Assembly: GCF_003049575.1 (NCBI RefSeq)
Contig: NZ_PYWI01000010.1
Span: forward strand, 62,001 to 126,000
From: Lysinibacillus parviboronicapiens
GTDB taxonomy: Bacteria > Bacillota > Bacilli > Bacillales_A > Planococcaceae
DNA: 64,000 nt
Reading direction: 5' to 3'
Shown: positions 35,976 to 45,446 of the stretch, piece by piece
Layout of the letters: every line of letters begins with the position of its first letter
Position numbering within the stretch: position 1 is the first letter of the stretch
Notes under the pieces: generated by a model
The model's database searches: none
Told to the model about the DNA's origin: nothing
Seen by the model: only the letters and a program-made list of their open reading frames with translations
Made by a program: the position numbers and the translations under genes

Positions 35976-36938
35976 TTAGTCTATTCGATTGGACACAGCC
36001 TTACCCTGCCCGTATGCCGTAAGTGCGTTGACATTTAGCGTCAGCATCGCAGTTCTCGTTTTCAATGAAGCACTGCCAATATGGGGAAGTGCCACAACAT
36101 TCGGAAGCGTCAATAACGGATGATCCATCGAAATCGGCTCATATTCAAAAACATCTAGCCCTGCTGCCCAAAGCTTGCCATTTTTCAAGGCGTCATAAAG
36201 TGCACGCTCATCAATAATGCCTCCCCGAGAAGCATTAATCAGTACTGCATCATCCTGCATCATCGCCAGTTCTTTCGCTCCGATTAATCCTACTGTATCG
36301 TTGTTAAATGGTGTCATAATGACAACAAAATCTGATTGTTTTAAAAGATCCTCAAGAGGTACATATCGAAAACCATACATTTCTTCGGCCTCATGGCGAC
36401 GTCTACGATTATGATATATTACCTTCATGTCGAAACCTTTTGCTCGTCTTGCAACTGCCTGACCGATTCGTCCCATTCCGATAATCCCTATAGTTGTACC
36501 TGACACATCCTTACCTACTAACTGCATTGGGTACCAGCTTTGCCATTTGCCATCACGCAAATAACGCTCACTTTCTGGAATTCTTCGTGCAGTTGCAAGC
36601 AATAAGCCAAATACTAAATCGGCTGTTGTATTAGTTAAGACACCTGGTGTATTTGTTGCCATGATACCTCGTTTGCGCAATGCTACCACATCAACATTAT
36701 TGAAACCAACTGCTAAATTTGTCACGAGCTTTAAATTGGGTGCATGTGAAAGTAATTCCTCATCGACCTGATCCGCAATCGTTACCCATAATACTTCACA
36801 GTCTGCAACAGCTGCTAAAAGTTTGTCTCGTGGAATAACGATTTCTTCCTCCTGCCACTGCTCAATATCATAAAACTCCTCTAACGGCTCGACAATATGC
36901 GCCGGAAATTTACGTGTAATAAATAATTTCTTTTTCAT
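35976..36938 (-). CDS. D-2-hydroxyacid dehydrogenase (glyoxylate/glycerate type)
   Basis: A 320-residue NAD(P)-dependent enzyme. The dinucleotide motif is G-I-I-G-M-G-R-I-G near residue 155, the catalytic Arg lies in N-A-S-R-G-G, the Glu in F-E-Y-E-P and the His in L-P-H-I-G-S-A-S. This order is standard for glyoxylate/hydroxypyruvate reductases. The ATG at 36938 follows GAGGGGTG; an upstream in-frame extension of 38 residues includes this site and is rejected. It is monocistronic. The likely role is glyoxylate or hydroxypyruvate reduction, but other 2-keto acids are possible. Confidence 0.85.
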   Translation of the reverse strand: MKKKLFITRKFPAHIVEPLEEFYDIEQWQEEEIVIPRDKLLAAVADCEVLWVTIADQVDEELLSHAPNLKLVTNLAVGFNNVDVVALRKRGIMATNTPGVLTNTTADLVFGLLLATARRIPESERYLRDGKWQSWYPMQLVGKDVSGTTIGIIGMGRIGQAVARRAKGFDMKVIYHNRRRRHEAEEMYGFRYVPLEDLLKQSDFVVIMTPFNNDTVGLIGAKELAMMQDDAVLINASRGGIIDERALYDALKNGKLWAAGLDVFEYEPISMDHPLLTLPNVVALPHIGSASLKTRTAMLTLNVNALTAYGQGKAVSNRID

Positions 36939-37075
36939 GTTTCCAACACCCCTCAATTCATTTCCCCATTTCGCCTTTAGCGTATCACTAATAAGTCCAG
37001 TGCTCAAGCATCCATTTACGTCCGATGGCGGCTTATAAAGCAAACAAAACAATCAATCTCTAGCAACTTTCTGTT

Positions 37076-37147
37076 TCTATCCATCACTCTAATCATTCTA
37101 TCGATCATTTTAAGGTTTCTATCCGTCACTCTTGCCATTCTATATCA
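37076..37147. repeat. Imperfect direct repeat upstream of the hydroxyacid dehydrogenase
   Basis: TTTCTATCCATCACTCT (about 37072) is repeated as TTTCTATCCGTCACTCT (about 37112), each followed about six bases later by CATTCTAT, giving two units roughly 40 bases apart. No coding sense is seen. Confidence 0.5.
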
Positions 37148-37168
37148 ATTTATTTCACTACAAAAAAA

Positions 37169-37195
37169 CTATGCACATTCTCAGTGCATAGCTTT
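37169..37195 (-). terminator. Terminator after the HemAT-like gene
   Basis: CTATGCAC and GTGCATAG form an 8-bp stem with a seven-base loop, followed by T7 in minus direction. Confidence 0.85.
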
Positions 37196-37207
37196 CCATC
37201 TATATAG

Positions 37208-38500
37208 TTAAAATTCTTTTATTGTTGTATCTAGGCGACTCGCAACTTTCTTCAATTCTTCTGAAGACTCACCAATGGCTTCAATGATATTCGCCAATTC
37301 CGTTATTTGATTGCCCACATTTTGGAAGTTTATGATAGATTCCTCCACCGAGCCTGATATGGCATCGAAGGCTTTCAAGGATTCAACGTTTTGTTCAATA
37401 CTGTTATTCACTAGTTCTTGAATTTCTTGAATCGCTTGTACAACCTGATTTGTAATACCAGTCGACATCCCAATTAAATCCGCAATTTGTTGCACTGAAT
37501 TTTTCGTTTGATCTGCTAGTTTACGTACCTCATCGGCAACTACCGCAAAACCTTTTCCATGTTCACCTGCACGAGCTGCTTCAATGGCTGAATTTAGGGC
37601 AAGTAAGTTTGTTTGTCCTGAAATGTTTTTTACCATTTCAACAACCACATTAATTTTAGAGGATGAGTGATTTAATTGTTCCACCATCTTCGCCATGTCA
37701 ACAGTCTTATCATTTATTTTTCCAGTTTGCTCATTTATTAATACTATTTTTGAATAACCTTCTGTTGATACCTGTTGCATTGTTTTTGCATCATCTATGC
37801 TTTCCTTCAAGAATGCTTTAACTTGCTTCGTACTAGAAATAAGCTCCGTCACTGCCTCATTCGTTTCATGGGATTGGCTGTCAATCTGCGTTGAAATCCC
37901 ACCAACAATTCCCTTTATATGGGCACGTACATTGTTACGTTGCTCCTCTAATAACGTATTAGCGTAATGATCGTATTCCTCTAAGACAATTTGTTGCTCG
38001 AAATTACAAATTTTACTTATAGCATCACAATACTTTTCTTCTTCACCTTTCGATAAATGCAGCTCATAAACAATCTTCCTTAATGATTTTTCAAGATTTT
38101 GAAATGCAGCTAAATACCACTTGGGATACAAATTAATCTTGACATGCATCTTTCCAACACGTCGCCGCTTTTCTAAGAACGCTTCATCAATTCGCCCTTC
38201 AAACATTTCTATTATATGATGACGTAACGTTTGGCGTAAACGCTCACTCGAACTGTGCTTTTGAATAACTTCTCGTAAAGCAGGAACGCTTTCAACTACA
38301 TTATAAAAAGCCTCTACCACATCGACAACATTTTGCTCAATATAAGGCTTCAAGCTTCTAATGAATTGTAAATCTTGTTCGGTAAGATTGACGAGCTCTA
38401 ACTGAAGCAAACGTTCCTGATCTTGAATAAAAACCCCTGTATTTGATACATCACTAATCACAATTATATTTTGCTTAGGTCTATTCCCAAATTGAAACAT
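37208..38500 (-). CDS. hemAT: HemAT-like globin-coupled aerotaxis transducer
   Basis: A 430-residue soluble chemoreceptor. The N-terminal protoglobin domain (about 35-190) includes R-V-G-K-M-H-V with His119 as the likely proximal haem ligand and I-x-L-Y-P-K-W-Y after it. The C-terminal half is a coiled-coil signalling domain with the hairpin tip [21 protein letters not shown] and V-A-D-E-V-R-K-L-A that binds CheA/CheW. No membrane helix is present. HemAT senses oxygen and directs aerotaxis. The ATG at 38500 follows TTTGGGGTGG; an extension to 38530 lacks a site. Confidence 0.9.
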   Translation of the reverse strand: MFQFGNRPKQNIIVISDVSNTGVFIQDQERLLQLELVNLTEQDLQFIRSLKPYIEQNVVDVVEAFYNVVESVPALREVIQKHSSSERLRQTLRHHIIEMFEGRIDEAFLEKRRRVGKMHVKINLYPKWYLAAFQNLEKSLRKIVYELHLSKGEEEKYCDAISKICNFEQQIVLEEYDHYANTLLEEQRNNVRAHIKGIVGGISTQIDSQSHETNEAVTELISSTKQVKAFLKESIDDAKTMQQVSTEGYSKIVLINEQTGKINDKTVDMAKMVEQLNHSSSKINVVVEMVKNISGQTNLLALNSAIEAARAGEHGKGFAVVADEVRKLADQTKNSVQQIADLIGMSTGITNQVVQAIQEIQELVNNSIEQNVESLKAFDAISGSVEESIINFQNVGNQITELANIIEAIGESSEELKKVASRLDTTIKEF

Positions 38501-38766
38501 TTTTCCACCCCAAATATTATCTTGTGCCACCCTATACCTTTTTTCCTAAACCATATGCAATAGTTACAAGTATTATTATCTTATATAAAATTGATTATAA
38601 TGTATATTTTCTCATATTTACAATGGTAAAGATAATATGGATTTTAAATATATTCCATTTTGTAGTTCTTAAAAACTACTGATATAATGAAAAACCATCA
38701 AAAAAAGTTACAAAATTCAAAAAATACATGAAATATATGGTTAAAAAATTCTATATACAAAAAAAC

Positions 38767-38795
38767 CACTCATCCTTGTGACAGATGAGTGACTT
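38767..38795 (-). terminator. Terminator after uppP
   Basis: CACTCATC and GATGAGTG form an 8-bp stem with a nine-base loop, followed by T7 in minus direction. Confidence 0.8.
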
Positions 38796-38800
38796 TTTGT

Positions 38801-39634
38801 TTACATAAAAATAATAATACTTAAAATAGCCGCCAATACCAAACGGTAAATTGCAAATGGCATCAGTTTAACTTTTGAAATCAGTGCTAAGAAGAACTTA
38901 ATGGATAGTAAAGCAAATATAAATGAACTAATAAAGCCGACTGCATAAAAACCAAAGTAATCCATTGACAGCGTATCCCAGTTTTTCAGTACTGATACAA
39001 GACTTGCCCCTGCCATAATTGGGACCGCCATTATAAATGTGAAATCAGCTGCTACACGGTGACTAATCCCAAAAAGGACCCCACCCGAAATTGTGGCACC
39101 AGAACGTGAGAAACCTGGCCATAGAGATAAACACTGAACTAAGCCCACTTTGAAAGCTAAGCCATATGAAATATCATCTAACGAATCAACCTTTGGCTTT
39201 CTCGGTGCAAATTTATCGGCAACAATCATTAAAATTGCGCCAGCCACTAATGCATAGATGACATGCTCTACTTTAAATAGATGATCGTCTATAAAATCCT
39301 TAAATGCGAATCCTAATACTACTGCTGGTAGCATACCAACAATCACATGCATTAAGTTGAATCGTCCTTTCATCGATCTTGATTGACCATCAATATTGTA
39401 TAAACCAACTAGGCTTAACATGCGCTTCCACATCACGACGATTACCGCTAAAATTGAACCTAGCTGTACGACGATTTTAAATGTGTTAGCTGGATACTTC
39501 CCTAAAAATTCTTCTGTTTTTAACCACATATCATCCACGATAATCATATGTCCTGTAGACGATACTGGTGCAAACTCTGTCATTCCCTCAACAAAGCCTA
39601 AAATAAGTGCCTTTAACAACTCTAAAAAATCCAC
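38801..39634 (-). CDS. uppP: Undecaprenyl-diphosphatase UppP (BacA)
   Basis: A 277-residue membrane protein with about eight helices. The two family motifs are present: E-G-M-T-E-F-A-P-V-S-S-T-G-H near residue 16 and P-G-F-S-R-S-G-A-T near residue 175. It removes a phosphate from undecaprenyl pyrophosphate to recycle the lipid carrier of cell-wall synthesis and gives bacitracin tolerance. The start is GTG at 39634 after AGGTAAGGTG. It is transcribed alone, ahead of its own terminator. Confidence 0.93.
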   Translation of the reverse strand: MDFLELLKALILGFVEGMTEFAPVSSTGHMIIVDDMWLKTEEFLGKYPANTFKIVVQLGSILAVIVVMWKRMLSLVGLYNIDGQSRSMKGRFNLMHVIVGMLPAVVLGFAFKDFIDDHLFKVEHVIYALVAGAILMIVADKFAPRKPKVDSLDDISYGLAFKVGLVQCLSLWPGFSRSGATISGGVLFGISHRVAADFTFIMAVPIMAGASLVSVLKNWDTLSMDYFGFYAVGFISSFIFALLSIKFFLALISKVKLMPFAIYRLVLAAILSIIIFM

Positions 39635-39769
39635 ATCGTCACCTTACCTTTTAACATTATTCAACAATCGTTGCGCCAGCTATACGCCAGCCACATTACG
39701 CAAGACGTAATTAATTTTTCCAAACACCCACTAATTATAAGATACTCTTTTTCCATATACTATAACTTT

Positions 39770-40849
39770 TTATCGAAAAGTAATATCCACTACCCAAAGC
39801 TCAGATCGACTCCCTATTCGCATCGGTGGACCCCAGAACCCAAATCCTGATGAAACAAGTGTATGCATTTGATCCTTCAACTTATAACCATAATCAAGCT
39901 CAAATACACGTGCCGTAATATAGTGATTTGGCCACATTTGACCCTTATGCGTATGACCTGACATATGAAAATCCACGCCCTCCTGCGACGGAGTTACAAG
40001 ATCATTTGGTGTATGATTCATGACAAACCACGGCAAATTATCAGTATGTCGTAATGCATCTAATTGCTGTCTTTCTTTATTTGTAATATCTTCTTGTCCC
40101 GTTACTATAAACGCATTTCCAACTCGAATTGTTTCATCTCTTAAAATCTTCACACTGGCTTTATCCATTTCTTCTACAAATTCAGGGATTTTCTTGCCGT
40201 AATATTCATGATTGCCAAGTACACCGTAAACACCATAAGTAGCAGTTAGTGATTTCATCACCTCTGCCATTCCTTCTTTTACAAACCATTTAGGATCATC
40301 ATCAACAATGTCCCCTGCTAAAAAAACAATATCTGGTTTGGCTTCATTCGATAAATTAACAAAACGTTGTAAATGCTTTTTATTTGAAAGCACTCCTAGA
40401 TGAAAATCCGAAGCAACGACGACACGCATCGAAGACAGTTCACTCTCTTTTTTATCCATCGATATTTCTAAATTACGTACTACTGGAGAATAAGCGAAAT
40501 ATGAACCAACTATACATAAGAAGACTAACAAGGCCATCGCTATACTTCCTATTATTTGTACATTGTTAAATGGCGTTAACCAAATAACAATTTGTGCTAC
40601 CAAACAAAGCATCAACCCATACTCAAATACAAACATCCAATAATTCCCGACTATTGAAAACACTTTTAACGATTCATGTATCCGTCCAATAACAATACTA
40701 AAGGCTATAACATATAGTACCGACCAATACAATACCGGATAATTGAACCACTTCATCGCAACAAGCCACTGCTTTGCGCCCCACCCTAAATAGAAGGTTA
40801 ACGCGCCATATATACCGACTACAAATATTCCCATTGTCACTTTCGCCAT
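39770..40849 (-). CDS. Membrane-bound metallophosphoesterase (YkoQ/YaeI-like)
   Basis: A 359-residue protein. The first 140 residues hold about four hydrophobic helices. The calcineurin-like phosphoesterase domain has S-D-F-H-L-G (metal site), G-D-I-V-D-D, G-N-H-E, the M-N-H-T histidine and G-H-T-H-K-G-Q. The start at 40849 has AGAGGAC six bases upstream; an ATG at 40870 has no binding site. The domain faces the cytoplasm or outside depending on the number of helices, which I cannot fix. Relatives act on UDP-diacylglucosamine or unknown diesters; no specific substrate can be named. Confidence 0.83.
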   Translation of the reverse strand: MAKVTMGIFVVGIYGALTFYLGWGAKQWLVAMKWFNYPVLYWSVLYVIAFSIVIGRIHESLKVFSIVGNYWMFVFEYGLMLCLVAQIVIWLTPFNNVQIIGSIAMALLVFLCIVGSYFAYSPVVRNLEISMDKKESELSSMRVVVASDFHLGVLSNKKHLQRFVNLSNEAKPDIVFLAGDIVDDDPKWFVKEGMAEVMKSLTATYGVYGVLGNHEYYGKKIPEFVEEMDKASVKILRDETIRVGNAFIVTGQEDITNKERQQLDALRHTDNLPWFVMNHTPNDLVTPSQEGVDFHMSGHTHKGQMWPNHYITARVFELDYGYKLKDQMHTLVSSGFGFWGPPMRIGSRSELWVVDITFR

Positions 40850-41005
40850 ATAAAAGTCCTCTACTTTCATATATTCATAGTTGATTATAGCATTACAAAT
40901 TAAAATCGTATTTTCAAAGCCCTTTTATTTTTTATTTTCTTTCAGTAACATGATATATGTAAGAGAGTATTTACGTTTAAACAAGCGAAAAGGGGTGTTA
41001 TTCGA

Positions 41006-42154
41006 ATGGTAAGATATAAATTTGAATCAACAGAGCATGAGTTATTCCGTAAAACCTTACGTAAGTTTTTAGCTGAAGAGGCTGAAGTACACTATGCACA
41101 ATGGGAGAAAAATCATCTTGTACCACTAGATTTTTGGCGCAAGTGTGGAGAAATGGGCTATCTATGCCCTCAAGTAGAAGAACAGTACGGCGGCCTAGGA
41201 TTAGATTTTAGCTTTAGTGTTATTATCCAAGAAGAGCTTGAACGTATTGGTTCTAGTCTGATTGGAATTGGTCTGCATAATGATATTGTCGTTCCCTACA
41301 TCGAGGCTTATGGGACAGATGCCCAAAAATCTCGCTGGCTACCGAAATGTATAACAGGAGATTACATTACGGCTATTGCCATGACAGAGCCAGGCACAGG
41401 CTCTGATTTAGCGAATATCCAAACAACAGCTTTACGTGACGGTGATCATTATATTGTCAACGGACAAAAAACATTTATCACTAATGGCATTCATACAAAT
41501 TTAGCAGTTATAGCGGTGAAAACTAATCTATCTGCGGTGAAAAAACATCATGGAATAAGCCTTCTCGTAATAGAGGAAGGTACACCTGGATTTACCAAAG
41601 GTCGAAAACTAGAAAAAGTCGGGATGCACGCGCAAGATACCGCCGAATTATATTTTGAAGATTGTCGTGTTCCAGTAGAAAATCTGCTTGGTGAAGAGGG
41701 AAAAGGCTTCACCTACATGATGGAGAAGCTGCAACAGGAGCGTTTAGCAGTAGCTATTGCTGCCCAAACGGCAGCTGAGGATATGTTAGCTTTAACAATA
41801 GATTATGTAACATCACGTCAGGCTTTCGGAAAAGCCATTAGCGACTTCCAACATACACAGTTTAAAATTGCGGAAATGGCAACAAAAATTGAACTGGGCA
41901 AAACTTTTTTAGAATCTTTAATAGAAGAACATATTGCTGGCAAGAATGTTGTAACCAAGGTTTCAATGGCGAAATACTGGATTACCGAAAATGCGCGAGA
42001 ACTATCTGCGCAGTGTATGCAGCTGCATGGTGGTTATGGCTATATGGAAGAATATAAAATTGCAAGACGTTATCGTGATATTCCTGTAATGTCGATTTAC
42101 GCTGGCACAAATGAAGTGATGAAAATGATTATAGCAAAAAATTTAGGATTATAA
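41006..42154 (+). CDS. Acyl-CoA dehydrogenase with isovaleryl-CoA/long-chain-type catalytic site
   Basis: A 382-residue FAD flavoprotein with A-M-T-E-P-G-T-G-S-D, N-G-Q-K-T-F-I-T-N-G and R-Q-A-F-G-K motifs. The C-terminal motif reads I-Y-A-G-T-N-E, so the Glu found at this place in medium-chain enzymes is Ala. A Glu in L-Q-Q-E-R-L-A-V-A (about residue 245) sits where isovaleryl- and long-chain dehydrogenases carry their catalytic base. The likely substrate is therefore a branched or long acyl-CoA. AAAAGGGGTG lies before the ATG. It is monocistronic and differs in type from the enzyme at 30.6 kb. Confidence 0.87.
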   Translation: MVRYKFESTEHELFRKTLRKFLAEEAEVHYAQWEKNHLVPLDFWRKCGEMGYLCPQVEEQYGGLGLDFSFSVIIQEELERIGSSLIGIGLHNDIVVPYIEAYGTDAQKSRWLPKCITGDYITAIAMTEPGTGSDLANIQTTALRDGDHYIVNGQKTFITNGIHTNLAVIAVKTNLSAVKKHHGISLLVIEEGTPGFTKGRKLEKVGMHAQDTAELYFEDCRVPVENLLGEEGKGFTYMMEKLQQERLAVAIAAQTAAEDMLALTIDYVTSRQAFGKAISDFQHTQFKIAEMATKIELGKTFLESLIEEHIAGKNVVTKVSMAKYWITENARELSAQCMQLHGGYGYMEEYKIARRYRDIPVMSIYAGTNEVMKMIIAKNLGL

Positions 42155-42301
42155 GAAAGTAGTTTATTCTTTTGTAAATTGCACATATTTTTTCGACGAA
42201 AGCAAAGCAACAGGAGCACAGAGGAGGTTCGGTGCTCGCCCATGGAAAGTGAGCGGAATGATTCGCAAAACAGCAAAATAAAATAAAAAAGATCAAAGAA
42301 A

Positions 42302-42345
42302 TAGGGCACTTCCTGTTCAAGCTTAACAAGAAGTGCCCTATTATA
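42302..42345. terminator. Bidirectional terminator between acyl-CoA dehydrogenase and the kinase gene
   Basis: TAGGGCACTTC and GAAGTGCCCTA form a perfect 11-bp stem with further pairing inside, between convergent genes. Confidence 0.88.
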
Positions 42346-42415
42346 AGTTGAAGGACATTAGATAAATTAAAGTTATAAGTTTTTCAGTGTCCTCGCTTTC
42401 TGCCAACTGCCCTTT

Positions 42416-44605
42416 TTACACGAACGGTATACGAACAATCACTTTAAATAAGTCTCCATCAACGTCTATGCTCATTCGCGCCCCGTGTAAGTCCACAATT
42501 GATTGTGCAATGGCTAAGCCGAGACCTGAGCCCTCAGTATGACGTGAAGCATCCGCTCGCTTAAAGCGCTCAAACAATTCATCGGCATTTTCACTGATTT
42601 CATATTTTGCAACGTTCTTAACGGTGATTTCTGCATCACCATTAGCTGTACGCTTTAATGTAACATAAACACGGGTACCTTCTAATGCGTATTTCAATAC
42701 ATTGACAATTAAGTTATCAATGAGTCTCCACCATTTTTGTCCATCAACATTAGCATAAAGTGGTTCATGTGGCATCGCCATTCGTAAATCTAAACGTGCT
42801 TGCACTAAGTCCTCCTCATGCTCACCAACTGCCTGCTGGACAAGCTGTGTTAAATCAACCCGACTTCGATGAAGCTCAATATTTCCACTTGCCATTTTCG
42901 ATACTTCAAAGAGATCCTCAATCAGTACTTTTAGACGCTCTGATTTTTTATCGAGAATATGAATATACTGCTTGCGCTCTTCATCTGTAATATCCGATTT
43001 CTTTAGTAAATCTGTATAAGTAATAATGGATGTTAATGGTGTACGTAGATCATGGCTAACATTCGTAATAAGCTCTGTTTTCAAACGTTCACTTTTAGCC
43101 TGCTCATGCATCGACGTCCGAACACCTTCGCGTAAGTGATTAAGATTTTCAGCATGTTTAGCAAGCGGTGATTTTCCCTTTATCTTTACATCTCTATTCA
43201 GACGCCCATCTGCCATGTCCTTCGTATCCTTCATAATACGGTTTAAATAACCCATTCTGGATAGAAAAACAACCATTGCTGGTATACCTATAATCGCACA
43301 GACCCCAAATACGAATACTGGAAACCCGCCAGCTATCATCGTAGCAACAAGACTACCACCACCAAAAAAGGCAGCTGCAACCATCACTATGGAATGTAAT
43401 GCGATGGAACGGTTTAAAAATAGATCAGTTAGAGAATCTCCTAACCCCCATAAATAACTGTCTTTCAAGTTATCTCCCAATTTTTTTACTGTATTCACTC
43501 GTTCATACAACCAAATAAGTTGTACCAAAAACGCGATACCTAAAACAATTAATACTAATAGTGTAAATAGAAAATTAGTGAAAAAATTTACATAATTAGA
43601 TTGGTAAGCATGTTCAATCGCTTCAAAAGTAGCATACGAAGAAAACCAATACATACAGCCCGTAATGAACAATAAAGCGACTTGGATATCAATTCGTAGC
43701 TTATTAAGATGATTTTTTTCTGGGAAGCCTTGCACGACTTGAAGTACTTCTTTACGCCCTTTCCAAGCAAAGATTGCCGCTATGATGCTTGTAATCCAAA
43801 TTATAAAAAACATGTATTGATTACGTGTAAAACGTTCATAGCCGTCCATTACATCCGCTGATTGTGCTGCTGACTTAGAAATTATGATAGTACCTGTGTA
43901 ATCGGTGCTTTCCTTGAAAGATTCTGCATCTAAAAAGGCTTCCTGACTATAAAAAATGTGGCTCAAACTATCACTAATATTCCAAGTACTTAATGGATGC
44001 TGTTGTGTATACTTTATTTTGTATGCACTACTATCGGAAACATTACCTGAACTGAACATTTTTCCAGTTTCAGTATTTATTAATTCATAAGACCAGTAAT
44101 TATAGTTTTTAGCGAAATTTTTTGCTTCCACTTGCGCAGATTTTATATATTGATCAACAAGTGCTTCCTTTTCTGCTTGAATTTTCTTCCGAACATATTC
44201 ATCGTCTTGAAAATTAGTCGTAATGTCCTTAATTTTTTCATCCCGCTCGTTTTCAAGCTTTGTCATCAATTCAGTCGCATTGACATCAGCCGCTTCTTGA
44301 ATACGCCCCTCATATTGCGCATGAATACTTGCTACTTGGTCACTTAGTGAACCATAGTAATTACGATGTTCTTCAATTTCATTTGTTGTGACTTCTATCT
44401 TGCTCTTTAATTCATCAGCATTTGGTCTATTCAATACCAGCGGCCCCAACTCGGATTGAAAATTATCAAGCTCATGTTGAAAATTTTCTGATTGAAAATA
44501 AGACTTCCCGATATACTGATAGCCAATCTTTGTAAATGTAAAGACACCAAAAATCAACCAAATTAAACAAATAAGTGCGAGAAGAGATTTCCACTTTTTC
44601 CCCAT
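42416..44605 (-). CDS. Sensor histidine kinase with large extracytoplasmic coiled-coil domain
   Basis: A 729-residue kinase. Helix 1 is at about 8-28, followed by some 230 extracytoplasmic residues rich in Glu, Lys and Gln that look like coiled coil. Five further hydrophobic helices lie between about 265 and 450. A HAMP-like linker comes next, then the dimerisation domain with V-S-H-D-L-R-T-P-L-T-S (phosphorylated His) and the ATPase domain with D-N-L-I-V-N-V-L-K-Y and G-S-G-L-G-L-A-I. TTAGAGGGGAGTC precedes the ATG, overlapping the stop of the 51-codon ORF. The signal may be a cell-envelope stress, which is a guess. Confidence 0.9.
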   Translation of the reverse strand: MGKKWKSLLALICLIWLIFGVFTFTKIGYQYIGKSYFQSENFQHELDNFQSELGPLVLNRPNADELKSKIEVTTNEIEEHRNYYGSLSDQVASIHAQYEGRIQEAADVNATELMTKLENERDEKIKDITTNFQDDEYVRKKIQAEKEALVDQYIKSAQVEAKNFAKNYNYWSYELINTETGKMFSSGNVSDSSAYKIKYTQQHPLSTWNISDSLSHIFYSQEAFLDAESFKESTDYTGTIIISKSAAQSADVMDGYERFTRNQYMFFIIWITSIIAAIFAWKGRKEVLQVVQGFPEKNHLNKLRIDIQVALLFITGCMYWFSSYATFEAIEHAYQSNYVNFFTNFLFTLLVLIVLGIAFLVQLIWLYERVNTVKKLGDNLKDSYLWGLGDSLTDLFLNRSIALHSIVMVAAAFFGGGSLVATMIAGGFPVFVFGVCAIIGIPAMVVFLSRMGYLNRIMKDTKDMADGRLNRDVKIKGKSPLAKHAENLNHLREGVRTSMHEQAKSERLKTELITNVSHDLRTPLTSIITYTDLLKKSDITDEERKQYIHILDKKSERLKVLIEDLFEVSKMASGNIELHRSRVDLTQLVQQAVGEHEEDLVQARLDLRMAMPHEPLYANVDGQKWWRLIDNLIVNVLKYALEGTRVYVTLKRTANGDAEITVKNVAKYEISENADELFERFKRADASRHTEGSGLGLAIAQSIVDLHGARMSIDVDGDLFKVIVRIPFV

Positions 44606-44620
44606 TACAATGACTCCCCT

Positions 44621-44776
44621 CTAAAAAATTCTTTCTAGCAATTGTAAAACTTCAGACGAACGGGTATTTACCATCTGATACGCATAGACACCAAAATAGA
44701 TAAGGCCGATAACCCCAGCCACAAAACCTGCTATTGTTAGATAATGTTCTATTTTATTTTTCCATTTTATAGCCAA
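44621..44776 (-). CDS. Small single-helix membrane protein between regulator and kinase
   Basis: A frame of 51 residues from TTG at 44776 to TAG at 44621. It overlaps the end of the response regulator gene by 23 bases, and its stop codon merges into the ribosome binding site of the kinase gene. AAGGTGG lies nine bases before the TTG. The protein starts M-A-I-K-W-K-N-K, then has one clear membrane helix (about 13-33, rich in Val, Ile, Gly and Ala), then a short polar tail ending in L-L-E-R-I-F. I do not recognise the family. The tight overlap on both sides suggests translational coupling and a role in the two-component system. The unusual start keeps confidence moderate. Confidence 0.6.
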   Translation of the reverse strand: MAIKWKNKIEHYLTIAGFVAGVIGLIYFGVYAYQMVNTRSSEVLQLLERIF

Positions 44777-45446
44777 CGCCCCATACCACCTTTAAATAGC
44801 GCGGGTTTTTCGGATCTGCCTCAATTTTTTCACGTATTTTGCGGATGTGTACAGCCACAATATTTTCCGCATTGTAGGCTTCCTCATTCCATACACGCTC
44901 ATAAATTTCTCGAATCGAAAAAACACGCCCTGCATTTTTCATTAGTAATTCTGTAATTTTATATTCAATTGGCGTTAAACGAACAGGCTCGCCTTCCAAA
45001 ATAACTTCTTTAGCATCCTCATCTAATACCAGACCGTCAATCTCAACTTTTGCCGTTCCATCATTGTATGTCCCAAGTTGTACATAACGTCGTAGCTGCG
45101 ATTTAACACGTGCCAAAAGCTCTAATGGATGAAATGGCTTTGTGACATAATCATCGGCCCCAACGGATAAGCCATGAATTTTATCGCCGTCCTCCGCTTT
45201 TGCACTTAGCATAATAATTGGAATATTGCGTTCTGCACGGATTTTAAATGTTGCAGTAATGCCATCCATATTTGGCATCATAATATCTAAAATTATCAAA
45301 TGGACTTCATTGCTTTCAAGCTTCGCTAGCGCCTCTACACCGTCAGCCGCTTTAATCACATCGTAGCCTTCGTTTTTTAAGTAAATTTCAATACCATCAC
45401 GAATATCTTGATCGTCATCTGTTACAAGAACTGTTAACTTCGTCAT
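44754..45446 (-). CDS. OmpR/PhoB-family response regulator
   Basis: A 230-residue regulator. The receiver domain has V-T-D-D-D-Q-D (acidic pocket), I-I-L-D-I-M-M-P with the phosphorylated Asp, L-S-A-K and K-P-F-H-P-L-E. The C-terminal winged helix includes L-T-P-I-E-Y-K-I-T-E-L-L and V-H-I-R-K-I-R-E-K-I, ending V-W-G-V-G-Y-K. The ATG at 45446 has GCGAGGTG eight bases upstream, and the longer frame to 45485 is rejected. It is first in a three-gene operon with the small membrane ORF and the kinase. Confidence 0.92.
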   Translation of the reverse strand: MTKLTVLVTDDDQDIRDGIEIYLKNEGYDVIKAADGVEALAKLESNEVHLIILDIMMPNMDGITATFKIRAERNIPIIMLSAKAEDGDKIHGLSVGADDYVTKPFHPLELLARVKSQLRRYVQLGTYNDGTAKVEIDGLVLDEDAKEVILEGEPVRLTPIEYKITELLMKNAGRVFSIREIYERVWNEEAYNAENIVAVHIRKIREKIEADPKNPRYLKVVWGVGYKMEK

